Of a DNA stretch of 64,000 bases, positions 35,419 to 43,840 are shown piece by piece. Source of the stretch: Clostridia bacterium (GTDB lineage Bacteria; Bacillota; Clostridia; Lachnospirales; Lachnospiraceae). The stretch covers positions 1 through 64,000 of the forward strand of contig BNZC01000003.1 of assembly GCA_026000755.1 (NCBI GenBank). Direction: 5' to 3'. The position numbers and the translations under genes were made by a program. Positions within the stretch are counted from its first letter, which is position 1; each line of letters opens with the position of its first letter. The notes below the pieces were generated by a model. That model was not told the origin of the DNA, searched no databases, and worked only from the letters and a program-made list of their open reading frames with translations.

Positions 35419-35440
35419 AAGTCAAAGGCTTGGCTCGTTG

Positions 35441-36520
35441 TTACGCACATATGCTTCCCCCGCCCAATACAATATCCCCTTGATAGAACACCACGGCCTG
35501 TCCCGGGGTAATGGCGCGGACAGGCTCTTTGAAAGTGCATTTTAACAAATCCTTGTCTATTTTCTCAATTACAGCACTTGCACCCTTATGGCTGTATCGA
35601 ATCTTTGCCACAACCTCTGTTTTCGGGGCAATATCCTCTGCCGCCATCAAGCTGAGTTGATTGGCGAACAACTCGGTAGAAAATACATCCTCTGCTTCCC
35701 CTATGACTACGGTATTGGTGTCAGGGCAGATCCGGGTAACAAAAACAGGCCTGCCCAAGGCAAGCCCTAAGCCCTTACGCTGACCAATGGTATAGTGGGT
35801 AATGCCCTTGTGCTGACCTAGTATTGCACCCTCTGTGGTCACAAAATTTCCGGGAGGCGGAATCACCCCCCCCCGTTCTCGTTCAATAAATGCGGCATAA
35901 TCCTGATCGGGGACAAAGCAGATTTCTTGGCTGTCCGGTTTATTTGCAGTACGAAGCCCGATCTTTTCTGCTATGGCACGGATTTCTTCCTTGGTGTATT
36001 CCCCCACCGGCATAAGCGTATGTGCCAGTTGCTCTTGGGTCAGATTATACAAAGCATAAGTCTGATCCTTTTCGGCGGTAGCGGAAGTGGATAAGGCAAA
36101 GCGACCATTTTGCAAATGTATGACCCTGGCATAATGCCCCGTTGCAATATAATCCGCTCCAAGGGCAAGGCTCTTATGCAGGAGAGATTCCCATTTGACA
36201 TAGCGGTTACAGGCGATACAGGGATTGGGCGTTTTTCCATTGACATATTCTTCCGTAAAATAGTCAATCACATACTTCTGAAATTCCGCCTTAAAATTCA
36301 TTACATAATAGGGAATGTCAAGACTTTCCGCCACTCTCCTGGCATCGTCTACAGCGGATAGACCACAGCAACCGCCGCTTTCCTCTTGGACAAATTCCGC
36401 TTCCTCCTGCCAAATCTGCATGGTTACGCCAATGACTTCATAACCTTGTTCTTTGAGCAAATAGGCAGCTACGGAAGAGTCTACCCCCCCCGACATACCA
36501 ACTACTACTTTTTTCTTCAT
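35441..36520 (-). CDS. mnmA: tRNA-specific 2-thiouridylase MnmA
   Basis: 359 residues. Installs the 2-thio group on U34 of Lys/Glu/Gln tRNAs, using sulfur passed from a cysteine desulfurase. The ATP PP-loop is SGGVDSS at residues 10-16; the catalytic cysteines are C104 (in NPCIACN) and one near residue 200 ([11 protein letters not shown]). Last gene of the minus-strand iscR-iscS-iscU-mnmA operon; the desulfurase IscS is the likely sulfur donor. Contains nine-C and eight-C runs on the plus strand (35866-35874, 36484-36491), i.e. Gly-Gly codons. Confidence 0.97.
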   Translation of the reverse strand: MKKKVVVGMSGGVDSSVAAYLLKEQGYEVIGVTMQIWQEEAEFVQEESGGCCGLSAVDDARRVAESLDIPYYVMNFKAEFQKYVIDYFTEEYVNGKTPNPCIACNRYVKWESLLHKSLALGADYIATGHYARVIHLQNGRFALSTSATAEKDQTYALYNLTQEQLAHTLMPVGEYTKEEIRAIAEKIGLRTANKPDSQEICFVPDQDYAAFIERERGGVIPPPGNFVTTEGAILGQHKGITHYTIGQRKGLGLALGRPVFVTRICPDTNTVVIGEAEDVFSTELFANQLSLMAAEDIAPKTEVVAKIRYSHKGASAVIEKIDKDLLKCTFKEPVRAITPGQAVVFYQGDIVLGGGSICA

Positions 36521-36551
36521 GGATTAAAATCTTCTTCCTCGTTACAAAAAT

Positions 36552-36653
36552 TTAGTATTCCGCTGTCACTTCTTCGCCAATATCTGTCGTTACATCGTTT
36601 ACTATACTTTAATACTCTTCTTCCACTTCTTCTTCGCCAATATCCGTCTTTGG
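36552..36653 (-). repeat. Tandem duplication of the iscU 3' end
   Basis: On the minus strand the end of iscU (36653-36609, encoding KTDIGEEEVEEEY-stop) is followed after about 15 bases by a diverged copy at 36593-36552 that would read TTDIGEEVTAEY-stop. The stop codons are 57 bases apart. The second copy lies just before the mnmA ribosome-binding region. Confidence 0.8.
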
Positions 36654-37046
36654 TTTCTCTAAACCCTCTATCTGCATACCGTTCTTTTCGGCATAATCCC
36701 AGAGAGCGGCGTGAATCGCCTCTTCCGCCAAAAGGGAACAGTGAACCTTTACAGGCGGCAAACCATCCAGAGCCTCCATTACCGCTTTGTTGGTCACCTG
36801 TAAGGCTTCCTGCACCGTCTTTCCCTTGACCAGTTCCGTTGCCATACTACTGGTCGCTACGGCAGCACCGCAACCAAAGGTCTTGAATTTTACGTCACGA
36901 ATCACGCCGGTTTCATCAATGTCCAAAAACATACGCATAATGTCGCCACATTTGGCATTTCCTACGGTACCTATACCACTGGCATTCTCAATCTCGCCCA
37001 TATTCCGAGGATTTTGAAAATGCTCCATAACTTTCTCTGTGTACAT
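36609..37046 (-). CDS. iscU: Fe-S cluster scaffold protein IscU/NifU
   Basis: 145 residues. Scaffold on which [2Fe-2S]/[4Fe-4S] clusters are assembled from sulfur delivered by IscS. Three ligand cysteines are seen in NAKCGDIMRM, FGCGAAVATS and VHCSLLAEEAI. The N-terminus YTEKVMEHFQNPRNMGE is typical. It has an acidic C-terminal extension (GEEEVEEEY). AGGAGG precedes the ATG. Between iscS and mnmA. Confidence 0.97.
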   Translation of the reverse strand: MYTEKVMEHFQNPRNMGEIENASGIGTVGNAKCGDIMRMFLDIDETGVIRDVKFKTFGCGAAVATSSMATELVKGKTVQEALQVTNKAVMEALDGLPPVKVHCSLLAEEAIHAALWDYAEKNGMQIEGLEKPKTDIGEEEVEEEY

Positions 37047-37083
37047 AAAAATTTCCTCCTAAGATTTTGTAGTAACTGTAATT

Positions 37084-37142
37084 ATTACGATTCACGGTTG
37101 AGCTCCAAACGCTGCCCGCTTTCATTTTACTGTAAATCGTAA
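37084..37142. mobile_element. 59-bp deletion derivative of the palindromic element
   Basis: Starts ATTACGATTCACGG and ends CTGTAAATCGTAAT (inverted repeats). Its first ~37 bases align with the outer part of the terminal repeat of the 210-bp element at 40601 (GGTTGA-CYCCAAACG-CTGCCCGCT), then it jumps to the other end, as expected for an internally deleted copy. It lies in the iscU-iscS gap, ending 3 bases before the iscS stop codon. Confidence 0.6.
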
Positions 37143-37145
37143 TAT

Positions 37146-38318
37146 TTAATTCTGTTTCTTCATAAAATCCTCATACAATGGTGACATATCTCGAAGCCTT
37201 GCCACAATTTTCTTCACTGCTTCTATGGTAATATCCAAATCTTCCTTGGTGGTATCCCCCCCCAAGGTCAAACGCAGAGAACCATGGGCGATTTCATGGG
37301 GCAGTCCAATAGCTAACAACACATGAGAGGGATCAAGCGATCCGGAAGTACACGCCGAGCCGGAGGATCCGCAAATTCCCTCCATGTCTAACATGATAAG
37401 CAAGGATTCTCCCTCAATAAATTGAAAGCAGAAACTGGCATTGTTGGGCAGACGAGAAGTTCTGGAACCGTTTATCCTGCTGTAGGGTATTTCCTTTAGG
37501 ATACGAATCAAAAGGTAATCCCGAAGCTGCATTTCCCGCATGGCACGTTCCATCATGGAAGCATGCGCCAGTTCTACTGCCTTGCCAAGACCTACGATGG
37601 CGGGAACATTTTCCGTACCTGCCCGTCGCTTTCGCTCCTGCGCTCCGCCGTGAAGAAAGGAACGAATCTTAAGCCCTGTTCGAATGTATAGAAAACCAAT
37701 GCCCTTTGGACCATTTAACTTATGCCCGCTTGCACTTAACAGGTCGATGTGGTATTCATCCACGGAAATAGGCACTTGTCCGAAAGCCTGTACCGCATCC
37801 GTATGAAATAGTATGCCCGCTTCCTTGGCGATTTTTCCGATACTGCGAATGTCTTGGATGGTTCCAATCTCGTTATTGGCAAACATCACGGAAATCAAAA
37901 TCGTATCGGGACGAATCGCTGCCCTTAATTGGTCTAAACTGATAAATCCGTTTTCATCTACATCAAGGTAGGTCACTTCAAATCCTGCCGCTTCTAAATA
38001 TTCACAGGTATGAAGGACGGCGTGGTGTTCTATTTTCGTGGTAATGATGTGTTTGCCCTTTGTGCGGTAAGCCTCCGCCACCGCTTTAATCGCCCAGTTG
38101 TCGGCCTCTGTGCCGCCTGCCGTAAAATAGATTTCATTGTCTTTGGCAGACAGAGCCTTGGCAATAATCTCTCTGGCATCAGTTACCGCTTTTTTGCTTC
38201 TTGCGCCAAATTCATACACAGAGGAGGCGTTGCCATAGTGTTCGCTCAAGTAGGGCAGCATGGCATCTACTACCCGAGGATCTGTTTTTGTTGTGGCCGC
38301 ATTGTCAAGATATATCAT
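37146..38318 (-). CDS. iscS: Cysteine desulfurase IscS/NifS
   Basis: 390 residues. PLP enzyme that removes sulfur from cysteine for Fe-S assembly and tRNA thiolation. The PLP lysine is K200 (SASGHKLNG), the His-Thr-Asp-Ala block (HTDAVQAFGQ) is present, and the active-site persulfide Cys is C323 in GSSGSACTSGSLD. GGAAGGT precedes the ATG. Eight-C run at 37256-37263 (Gly-Gly on the sense strand). Second gene of the isc operon. Confidence 0.97.
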   Translation of the reverse strand: MIYLDNAATTKTDPRVVDAMLPYLSEHYGNASSVYEFGARSKKAVTDAREIIAKALSAKDNEIYFTAGGTEADNWAIKAVAEAYRTKGKHIITTKIEHHAVLHTCEYLEAAGFEVTYLDVDENGFISLDQLRAAIRPDTILISVMFANNEIGTIQDIRSIGKIAKEAGILFHTDAVQAFGQVPISVDEYHIDLLSASGHKLNGPKGIGFLYIRTGLKIRSFLHGGAQERKRRAGTENVPAIVGLGKAVELAHASMMERAMREMQLRDYLLIRILKEIPYSRINGSRTSRLPNNASFCFQFIEGESLLIMLDMEGICGSSGSACTSGSLDPSHVLLAIGLPHEIAHGSLRLTLGGDTTKEDLDITIEAVKKIVARLRDMSPLYEDFMKKQN

Positions 38319-38424
38319 GGTGATACCTTCCTTTATTATAATTTTTATGATTGTTAAATAATCCGGTTCGCAAACATTCTGTTCTTCGAAACTTCACGGG
38401 TGCAAACAGAAATGTTTCAAATCG

Positions 38425-38868
38425 TCAAGTGGCTTGGCTTGTCAGCTTCTTATTCTCTTCCACCAATTCTTGGATTTTGATACTGTCTACGGCATCATTT
38501 ATGCTGTCATGAATCCTTTTCCAGACCAAACGGCTGACACAGGAATCGGAATCCCCACAGCCGCAAGCATAGCTGCTGTCTATATCGCTTACACATTCTG
38601 CCGGTCCTAAGTCGCCCTCTAAGGCACGCAGTACATCTCCTACGGAAATCTCATCCGTCGTCCGGGCTAAGCGGTAGCCGCCATTTGCACCTCGCACACT
38701 TTCCACCAGATTGGCACGTTTTAATTTCCCCATCAGTTGCTCTAAATAGGCAGGGGAAATATCTTGCCGCTTTGCAATGCCCGTTAGGGAAATGGGTTCC
38801 TTTCCGCCGTATACCGCCAAATCCACGAATGCGCGAAGCCCGTAACGTCCTTTTGTAGATAGCTTCAT
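38425..38868 (-). CDS. iscR: Rrf2-family regulator IscR
   Basis: 147 residues from the ATG at 38868 after GAGGAAACTACC; an in-frame upstream ATG at 38904 lies in the palindromic leader and is less likely. Winged-helix Rrf2 protein (MKLSTKGRYGLRAFVDLAVY start, ANGGYRLAR wing) with a Cys cluster (ECVSDIDSSYACGCGDSDSC) that probably ligates an Fe-S cluster. Expected to sense cluster status and repress its own operon. The palindrome in its leader is a candidate operator. Confidence 0.93.
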   Translation of the reverse strand: MKLSTKGRYGLRAFVDLAVYGGKEPISLTGIAKRQDISPAYLEQLMGKLKRANLVESVRGANGGYRLARTTDEISVGDVLRALEGDLGPAECVSDIDSSYACGCGDSDSCVSRLVWKRIHDSINDAVDSIKIQELVEENKKLTSQAT

Positions 38869-38883
38869 GGTAGTTTCCTCTAT

Positions 38884-38929
38884 CCCGACTAGTGTACGGT
38901 ACACTAGAATCCCAAGTAAATTAGTCGGG
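38884..38929. promoter_or_regulatory. Nested palindrome in the iscR leader (candidate IscR operator)
   Basis: CTAGTGTACGGTACACTAG (38889-38907) is a palindrome with 9-base arms and a single central base. It lies within an outer inverted repeat CCCGACTA (38884-38891) / TAGTCGGG (38922-38929). It is just downstream of the predicted iscR transcription start (about 38939, minus strand) and upstream of the ribosome-binding site, a position suited to repression by an Rrf2 dimer or to an RNA structure in the leader. Confidence 0.6.
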
Positions 38930-38945
38930 TTTCTTTCCTGTCTCT

Positions 38946-38974
38946 ATAATAGCACGCTTTTGTCGTTCTGTAAA
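38946..38974 (-). promoter_or_regulatory. Sigma-A type promoter of iscR-iscS-iscU-mnmA
   Basis: On the minus strand TTTACA (38974-38969) and TATTAT (38951-38946) are 17 bases apart, about 80 bases upstream of the iscR ATG. Good housekeeping-promoter match, followed directly by the nested palindrome. Confidence 0.7.
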
Positions 38975-39025
38975 GTACTTCTTTTACATAAAATAAAAAG
39001 AAATCGTAAGGACGGTTTATTTTCT

Positions 39026-40558
39026 ATGAATACTGCATTTTCAAAACACCCGCTGCTTACGGGAACCCTCCTGCTCACCTTAGCGGGCTTGGCTTCCCGT
39101 GTCATAGGGTTTTTCTTTAGAATATTCCTGTCACATACAATCGGTGCGGAAGGACTTGGCATCTATCAGCTGATTTTTCCCGTGTTGGCTCTGTCCTTTT
39201 CCCTGACGGCGGCAGGGATACAGACTGCGATTTCAAAATTCGTGGCAGGGGCGGCCATTGGTGTCAAAGAGGGAAAAGCTCCGGTTGTGGCGAGGGCAAC
39301 CATTGGTGTCAAAGAAGGAAAAGACTCATTAAAAGATTCTCTATTAAAAAGTGTGATTTCCCCCCTCACCTATCTGTGGGCAGGACTGATTCTCTCCCTA
39401 CTTCTGTGTGCCGCCTGCACTTTCTTTGTCTATTATTATGCAGAAATTTTGGCGGTTTCTCTCTTTCACGAACCACGCTGCATTCCCCTCCTTAAAATCT
39501 TAGCCCTCTCGATTCCTTTTGGCGGCATTCACGCCTGTATCAACGGTTATTTTTATGGTCTGAAAAAAACAGCCGTACCTGCCATTTCCCAACTCTTGGA
39601 ACAAATCGCTCGAGTGGGGGCGGTCTATGTGATTTACTCCATTACCATAGAGCAGGGTGGAACCGTTTCCGTGTCCATGGCAGTCTGGGGCATTTTGGTG
39701 GGAGAGGTTATTTCCGTGTTGTATAGTATCACCATGATGAGAGGGCGTTCTGACTCCTTGGAAAATGCAAAGCAGAAACAAATGGGCAGGGGTATGACAC
39801 GCTTAGCGAACAAAAAAACTTTTGACAAGCAGACCATACTGAAACAAAAAATCATCGATAAGCAGGGTTTGTCTCGGTATTGCCCAGGTATCGCCCTTAA
39901 AATGCAGGGCTTAATTGCGTTTCGGCAGATTCTGCTATTGTCCGCCCCCCTTACGGCAAACAGGGTCTTAATCAATCTGATGCAAAGTGTGGAAGCCATC
40001 CTAATACCTGCCAAGCTTCGCACCTTCGGTTATTCCCATGAAGAAGCCCTAAGTCTATTCGGTGTGTTGGCAGGAATGGCAATGCCCATTATCCTATTTC
40101 CTTCTGTGGTGACAGGTTCCCTATCCGTTATGCTGTTGCCTGCCATTTCAGAGGCACAAGCAAAAGGAGATGTACCCTATATCAAAAATGCCGTAAAGAA
40201 AAGCTGTTTTTATTGCATCACCTTTGGCTTGTGTGCCACCTTAGGATTCCTCTTGTTGGGGAAATGGTTTGGAACGGTAGTCTTTTCCAATGAATTTGCA
40301 GGCACGTTGATTATGATTTTAGCGTGGATTTGCCCCTTTTTATATCTGACCACCACCTTAAACAGCATCCTAAACGGATTGGGAAAAACCACACTAACCC
40401 TGTGCCTAAACTTGTTAAGCTCCGGCATACGCATTTTCTTTATCTGCTTTCTCATGCCCACATTTGGAATCAAGGCCTGCCTGTGGGGGATGTTAGCAGG
40501 TGATTTGGTGGTATCTCTTTGTTCCGTGGCAGCGTTAAAAAGGATTGTGTGGCGTTGA
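39026..40558 (+). CDS. SpoVB/MurJ-like polysaccharide flippase (MOP superfamily)
   Basis: 510 residues from the ATG at 39026; a longer frame from 38867 would overlap the iscR start and lacks support. About 12-14 hydrophobic helices; the start (LLTGTLLLTLAGLASRVIGF) matches the SpoVB/YtgP branch of MOP lipid-linked oligosaccharide flippases, which act in cell wall or spore cortex synthesis. Loop residues around 75-100 contain an in-frame 45-bp duplication (IGVKEGK twice), and there is another long basic loop at about 250-290. Stands alone between the isc operon and the S8 peptidase. Confidence 0.85.
   Translation: MNTAFSKHPLLTGTLLLTLAGLASRVIGFFFRIFLSHTIGAEGLGIYQLIFPVLALSFSLTAAGIQTAISKFVAGAAIGVKEGKAPVVARATIGVKEGKDSLKDSLLKSVISPLTYLWAGLILSLLLCAACTFFVYYYAEILAVSLFHEPRCIPLLKILALSIPFGGIHACINGYFYGLKKTAVPAISQLLEQIARVGAVYVIYSITIEQGGTVSVSMAVWGILVGEVISVLYSITMMRGRSDSLENAKQKQMGRGMTRLANKKTFDKQTILKQKIIDKQGLSRYCPGIALKMQGLIAFRQILLLSAPLTANRVLINLMQSVEAILIPAKLRTFGYSHEEALSLFGVLAGMAMPIILFPSVVTGSLSVMLLPAISEAQAKGDVPYIKNAVKKSCFYCITFGLCATLGFLLLGKWFGTVVFSNEFAGTLIMILAWICPFLYLTTTLNSILNGLGKTTLTLCLNLLSSGIRIFFICFLMPTFGIKACLWGMLAGDLVVSLCSVAALKRIVWR
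39254..39325 (+). repeat. In-frame 45-bp duplication in the flippase gene
   Basis: CCATTGGTGTCAAAGA(G/A)GGAAAAG occurs at 39255 and again at 39300, offset 45 bases (15 codons), so the reading frame is kept. It adds one extra copy of a short cytoplasmic or extracellular loop. Confidence 0.8.
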
Positions 40559-40600
40559 CATAAATACAAGCTTCCATTCATATCTTGGTAAAAACAGGTG

Positions 40601-40810
40601 TGTTACTATTTACGATTAATTCGAAAACGGCTGCCCGCTCGGTCCCAAAAAGAACCTTCGAGCGAAATGGAGGGAAGACCCTCCTTGCAGGAAGCCCGAT
40701 TTTGCTGACTGCAAGGCGTACTTAGAGGGGCTTGCCCGAAGTGCTTTAAGCGAGGGATCTTTTTGGGACCGAGCGGGCAGCCGTTTGGGGTTCAACCATA
40801 AATAGCAACA
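40601..40810. mobile_element. 210-bp MITE-like element with 53-bp terminal inverted repeats
   Basis: The first 53 bases (TGTTACTATTTACG ... GGTCCCAAAAAGA) and the last 53 are inverted repeats with 8 mismatches; the innermost 29 bp (from AAACGGCTGCCCGCTC to AAAAAGA) are perfect. The centre folds further (GAGGG-AAGA-CCCTC; CTTGCAG/CTGCAAG). Flanks share (C)AGGT on both sides (40594-40599 region and 40811-40815), a possible 4-5 bp target duplication. No ORF. It fills most of the 263-base gap between the flippase and the S8 peptidase and ends 11 bases before the peptidase ATG. Confidence 0.8.
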
Positions 40811-40821
40811 CAGGTATACCC

Positions 40822-42483
40822 ATGAATAAAATCACCGATGAATCCTACCTGGACCTCATGATTGACTCCGATATTGTCCATGACTACGGTCCCCCTGAGG
40901 ACATTACCCCCCTCACAGACCGTATTTCCATGATTCAAGTAAATGACACAAATTTAGATATTTGCGCCTTGGGGCATTATCCCTATCATTTCTTTCCTTC
41001 GATTTTTACCTTAAATGCAAGTATCGCCGACAGCTCCGGTATTGAACGAGTGCAGGATAACCCCAATTTTGCCCTCTATGGAAATGGTGTGTTGGTGGGC
41101 ATTATCGACACGGGCATTGACTATCGCCACCCCGCCTTTGTCAACGGAGACAATACCTCAAGAATCTATTCTCTCTGGGATCAGACCATCAATGAAAACA
41201 ATACCCCCCCCAATGGCTTTTCCTATGGCACGGAATTTGAGAAAACGGCGTTAACGGCGGCGGTGCAAAATCCAAATCCCCTTAGTTTGGTACCCTCCCA
41301 AGATGAGATCGGACATGGCACCATGATTGCAGGTATTGTGGCAGGAAATGACGCACGGACGGCTTATAGCGGCGTGGTGCCACAGGCGGAACTGGTGGTG
41401 GTTAAGTTAAAACAGGCCAAAAAGAGCAACCGCCGTGTGATATTTGCCCCGGAGGATGCCATCTGTTATCAGGAAACAGACATCATCAGCGGCATTAATT
41501 ATGTTATGGGCGTTGCACGGAAATTAGAACGTCCCATAGCTTTGTGTATCGCCCTTGGTACCAGTCAGACCGGACATGACGGAAAGGGTGCGATTAGTGG
41601 ATTCTTGAATAATTTAGCCCAGTCTCCAAGGCTTGGAATTGCCATTTCCGGCGGAAATGAGGCGAATCGGCGACGGCATTATAAGGGCGAATCAGAAGCC
41701 GGCGGAGTGACCACTTTTGAACTGCGAGTCGGTGAAAAGGATAGCGTATTTTCCATGGAAATCTGGCAAAAAGCTCCACAGCGAATACAGCTGTCCATCA
41801 CTTCCCCAACGGGGCAAAGTTTCACTCATCTGTATCCCACCTTAAATGAGTGCCGAAGACTTAATTTTCTATTGGAGCCATCGGTACTGTGGGTTAATAA
41901 TATTGTAACGGAATCGGAAACCGGGGATCAGTTGATTCTGGTGCGTTTTCAAAATGCCCAGAGTGGTCTGTGGCGATTTTCGGTGGAGGCGTTGGAAAAG
42001 GAAGTGGCGGAATTTCATGCATGGCTACCCTCCGGGGATTTGATCTCGGAGGGAACCTATTTCCCGGAGTCCGACCCTGATACCACAATCACCTCCCCCG
42101 GCAATACCACCTATCCCCTGACCGTGGCGAATTACGATACGACCACAAACAGCATCGTGATTGATTCAAGCCGTGGCTACACCCGGACGAATTTTGTGAA
42201 GCCTGATCTGGCTGCCCCCGGGAAAGACATCCCGGCACCTCTGCCAAACAGTACATACGGCACGGGAAACGGCACGGGAACCTCCGCCGCAATTGCCGCA
42301 GGAATTATGGCAATGGTCTTGGAATGGGCGGTGCTAAGGGGCAACTACACCACCATCAACGGCACGGATGTCAGTAGCCTTTTGGTTCGCGGGGCGGTAA
42401 AAACCCAGAACATTGATTATCCGAATAAGAATTGGGGGTATGGGGTAATTGATATTTATGGTCTTTTTGAGAAGTTGATATAA
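40822..42483 (+). CDS. S8 (subtilisin-like) peptidase, cytoplasmic Csp-like type
   Basis: 553 residues without a signal peptide or prodomain. Subtilase catalytic triad complete: D96 (VGIIDTGIDYRHP), H165 (EIGHGTMIAGIVAG) and S488 (GTGTSAAIAAG). A beta-rich insertion (about 290-430) separates His and Ser regions, as in Clostridia Csp/S8 proteins, some of which act in spore germination; a role here is not shown. The ATG has no good ribosome-binding site, and the 210-bp palindromic element ends only 11 bases upstream, so expression may have been altered by insertion. Confidence 0.88.
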   Translation: MNKITDESYLDLMIDSDIVHDYGPPEDITPLTDRISMIQVNDTNLDICALGHYPYHFFPSIFTLNASIADSSGIERVQDNPNFALYGNGVLVGIIDTGIDYRHPAFVNGDNTSRIYSLWDQTINENNTPPNGFSYGTEFEKTALTAAVQNPNPLSLVPSQDEIGHGTMIAGIVAGNDARTAYSGVVPQAELVVVKLKQAKKSNRRVIFAPEDAICYQETDIISGINYVMGVARKLERPIALCIALGTSQTGHDGKGAISGFLNNLAQSPRLGIAISGGNEANRRRHYKGESEAGGVTTFELRVGEKDSVFSMEIWQKAPQRIQLSITSPTGQSFTHLYPTLNECRRLNFLLEPSVLWVNNIVTESETGDQLILVRFQNAQSGLWRFSVEALEKEVAEFHAWLPSGDLISEGTYFPESDPDTTITSPGNTTYPLTVANYDTTTNSIVIDSSRGYTRTNFVKPDLAAPGKDIPAPLPNSTYGTGNGTGTSAAIAAGIMAMVLEWAVLRGNYTTINGTDVSSLLVRGAVKTQNIDYPNKNWGYGVIDIYGLFEKLI

Positions 42484-42584
42484 TTTTTTCACAAAAAAAC
42501 TTGATTTTCTTCTTAGTTGCGTGTATGCTAATAAGTAGGGAACGGTTAATATTCGCCCTATTTATTTCATATGGAGGTGAACTC

Positions 42585-42845
42585 ATGATTATAGATAACG
42601 CAAAAGTAATGGCAAAGGGTCAAATAACCTTGCCAAAAGATATTCGCACCATGCTGAATGTGACTGCCGGCGACCGTGTTACGTTAATATGTGAACAAAA
42701 CAGGGTAGTGATTATGAATTCGGCACTCTATGCTCTGAAAGAATTTCAGGATGCAATGAAAGGCGAGGCGGAAAAAGTGGGACTCGTTTCGGACGATGAC
42801 GTAGTAGATCTCATTATGCAAATGCGGCGTGAGGAGGAAGCATGA
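42585..42845 (+). CDS. AbrB/SpoVT-domain antitoxin (VapB/MazE-like)
   Basis: 86 residues from the ATG at 42585, six bases after GGAGGTGA. N-terminal swapped-hairpin AbrB domain (AKVMAKGQITLPKDIRTMLN) for DNA binding and autoregulation, then a C-terminal tail that would wrap the toxin. Overlaps the PIN gene by 4 bases (ATGA), the classical arrangement of a type II toxin-antitoxin operon. Confidence 0.85.
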   Translation: MIIDNAKVMAKGQITLPKDIRTMLNVTAGDRVTLICEQNRVVIMNSALYALKEFQDAMKGEAEKVGLVSDDDVVDLIMQMRREEEA

Positions 42846-43243
42846 AACTCCTCATTGATACAAATATTTTGATTTCAGCAGGATTGTTTCCAAATTCGGT
42901 ACCGGAGAAAGCACTTCAAAAGACTCTTACGCCCCCGAACATCGCTTTCCTATGCGATTATTCCCTTGATGAACTGGTGCGAGTTGTTCGGCGAAAATTT
43001 CCTCAAAAAGAAAAAGAACTTGAGATTTTTCTGTACAAAATATTGTTGACAGCCAAGTTGATTCATGCACCGATAGAAGAAATCGCAGACGAAGCTAAAA
43101 TTAGGGATATAAAAGATCGTCCAATTCTTAGAGCAGCTTTAGAGGCAGGTGTGGATGCGATACTCACAGGTGACAGAGATTTTTTGGAAGCAGATATTGC
43201 ACATCCTAAAATGCTGACAGCCGCTAAATTTTTAACTTATTAG
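42842..43243 (+). CDS. PIN-domain ribonuclease toxin (VapC-like)
   Basis: 133 residues. PIN domain with the acidic metal-binding residues visible: D7 in LLIDTNILISAG, an E near 45 (YSLDELVRVVRR), D in RDIKDRPILRAALEAGVD (about 100) and D in LTGDRDFLE (about 119). Predicted Mg2+-dependent RNase of the TIGR00305 type. Partner of the preceding AbrB-like antitoxin. Confidence 0.87.
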   Translation: MKLLIDTNILISAGLFPNSVPEKALQKTLTPPNIAFLCDYSLDELVRVVRRKFPQKEKELEIFLYKILLTAKLIHAPIEEIADEAKIRDIKDRPILRAALEAGVDAILTGDRDFLEADIAHPKMLTAAKFLTY

Positions 43244-43256
43244 GAGGTAAACCCAA

Positions 43257-43826
43257 ATGGGAAAACAATTTTGGAAACCGGGCAACCTGCTCTACCCCTT
43301 GCCTGTGATTATGGTAAGCTGTCAAAGAAGCGGGGAGAAGCCCAATATCATTACTCTGGCTTGGGCAGGAACCATCTGTTCTGATCCTGCCATGTTATCT
43401 GTATCTATTCGTAAGGAACGCCATTCTTACGACATCATCAAAGAAACCGGCGAATTTGGCGTTAATTTGGTCACAGAGGATTTGGTCTATGCCACGGATT
43501 ATTGTGGGGTGAAATCAGGAAAGGATATTGATAAATTTGGGGAAATGAAGCTGACGCCTCTCCCCTCTAAAATCATCGCCCCACCCGGTATTTCAGAAAG
43601 TCCTGTCAACTTAGAATGCAAGGTAAAAGACTTCCTACCCTTGGGCAGTCATGATATGTTCCTTGCAGAAATCGTGAATGTTACCATTGACGACAGTTAT
43701 CTGGACAGTACCGATAAATTTCAGCTGAATCAGACGAAGCTTGTGGCTTATTCCCATGGAGAGTATTTCGGATTAGGGGAAAAGCTTGGGAAATTCGGCT
43801 ATTCGGTAGAAAAAAAGAAGCCTTAG
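43257..43826 (+). CDS. Flavin reductase family protein (FMN-binding split barrel)
   Basis: 189 residues. Flavin reductase-like split-barrel fold with typical blocks: LPVIMVSCQRSGEKPNIITL, DPAMLSVSIRKERHSYDIIK, FGVNLVTEDL. Members bind FMN and act as NAD(P)H:flavin oxidoreductases or related proteins; the physiological partner cannot be predicted. AGGAGG precedes the ATG. Its stop lies within the stem of a terminator shared with the converging surface-protein gene. Confidence 0.9.
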   Translation: MGKQFWKPGNLLYPLPVIMVSCQRSGEKPNIITLAWAGTICSDPAMLSVSIRKERHSYDIIKETGEFGVNLVTEDLVYATDYCGVKSGKDIDKFGEMKLTPLPSKIIAPPGISESPVNLECKVKDFLPLGSHDMFLAEIVNVTIDDSYLDSTDKFQLNQTKLVAYSHGEYFGLGEKLGKFGYSVEKKKP

Positions 43827-43840
43827 GGCTTCTTTTTTTG
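43811..43840. terminator. Bidirectional terminator between flavin reductase and surface protein
   Basis: A-run, GAAGCC-TTAG-GGCTTC stem-loop, T-run: symmetric, so it works for both converging genes. The stops of both genes lie inside it. Its right half (CCTTAGGGCTTC, seven T, GC; 43821-43841) is repeated exactly at 47501-47521. Confidence 0.85.

Noticed and set aside
36386..36829. Plus-strand frame of 147 codons over mnmA/iscU
   Set aside because: It opposes two well-supported genes and spans their junction; low complexity (Ser/Leu/Pro), no ribosome-binding site.
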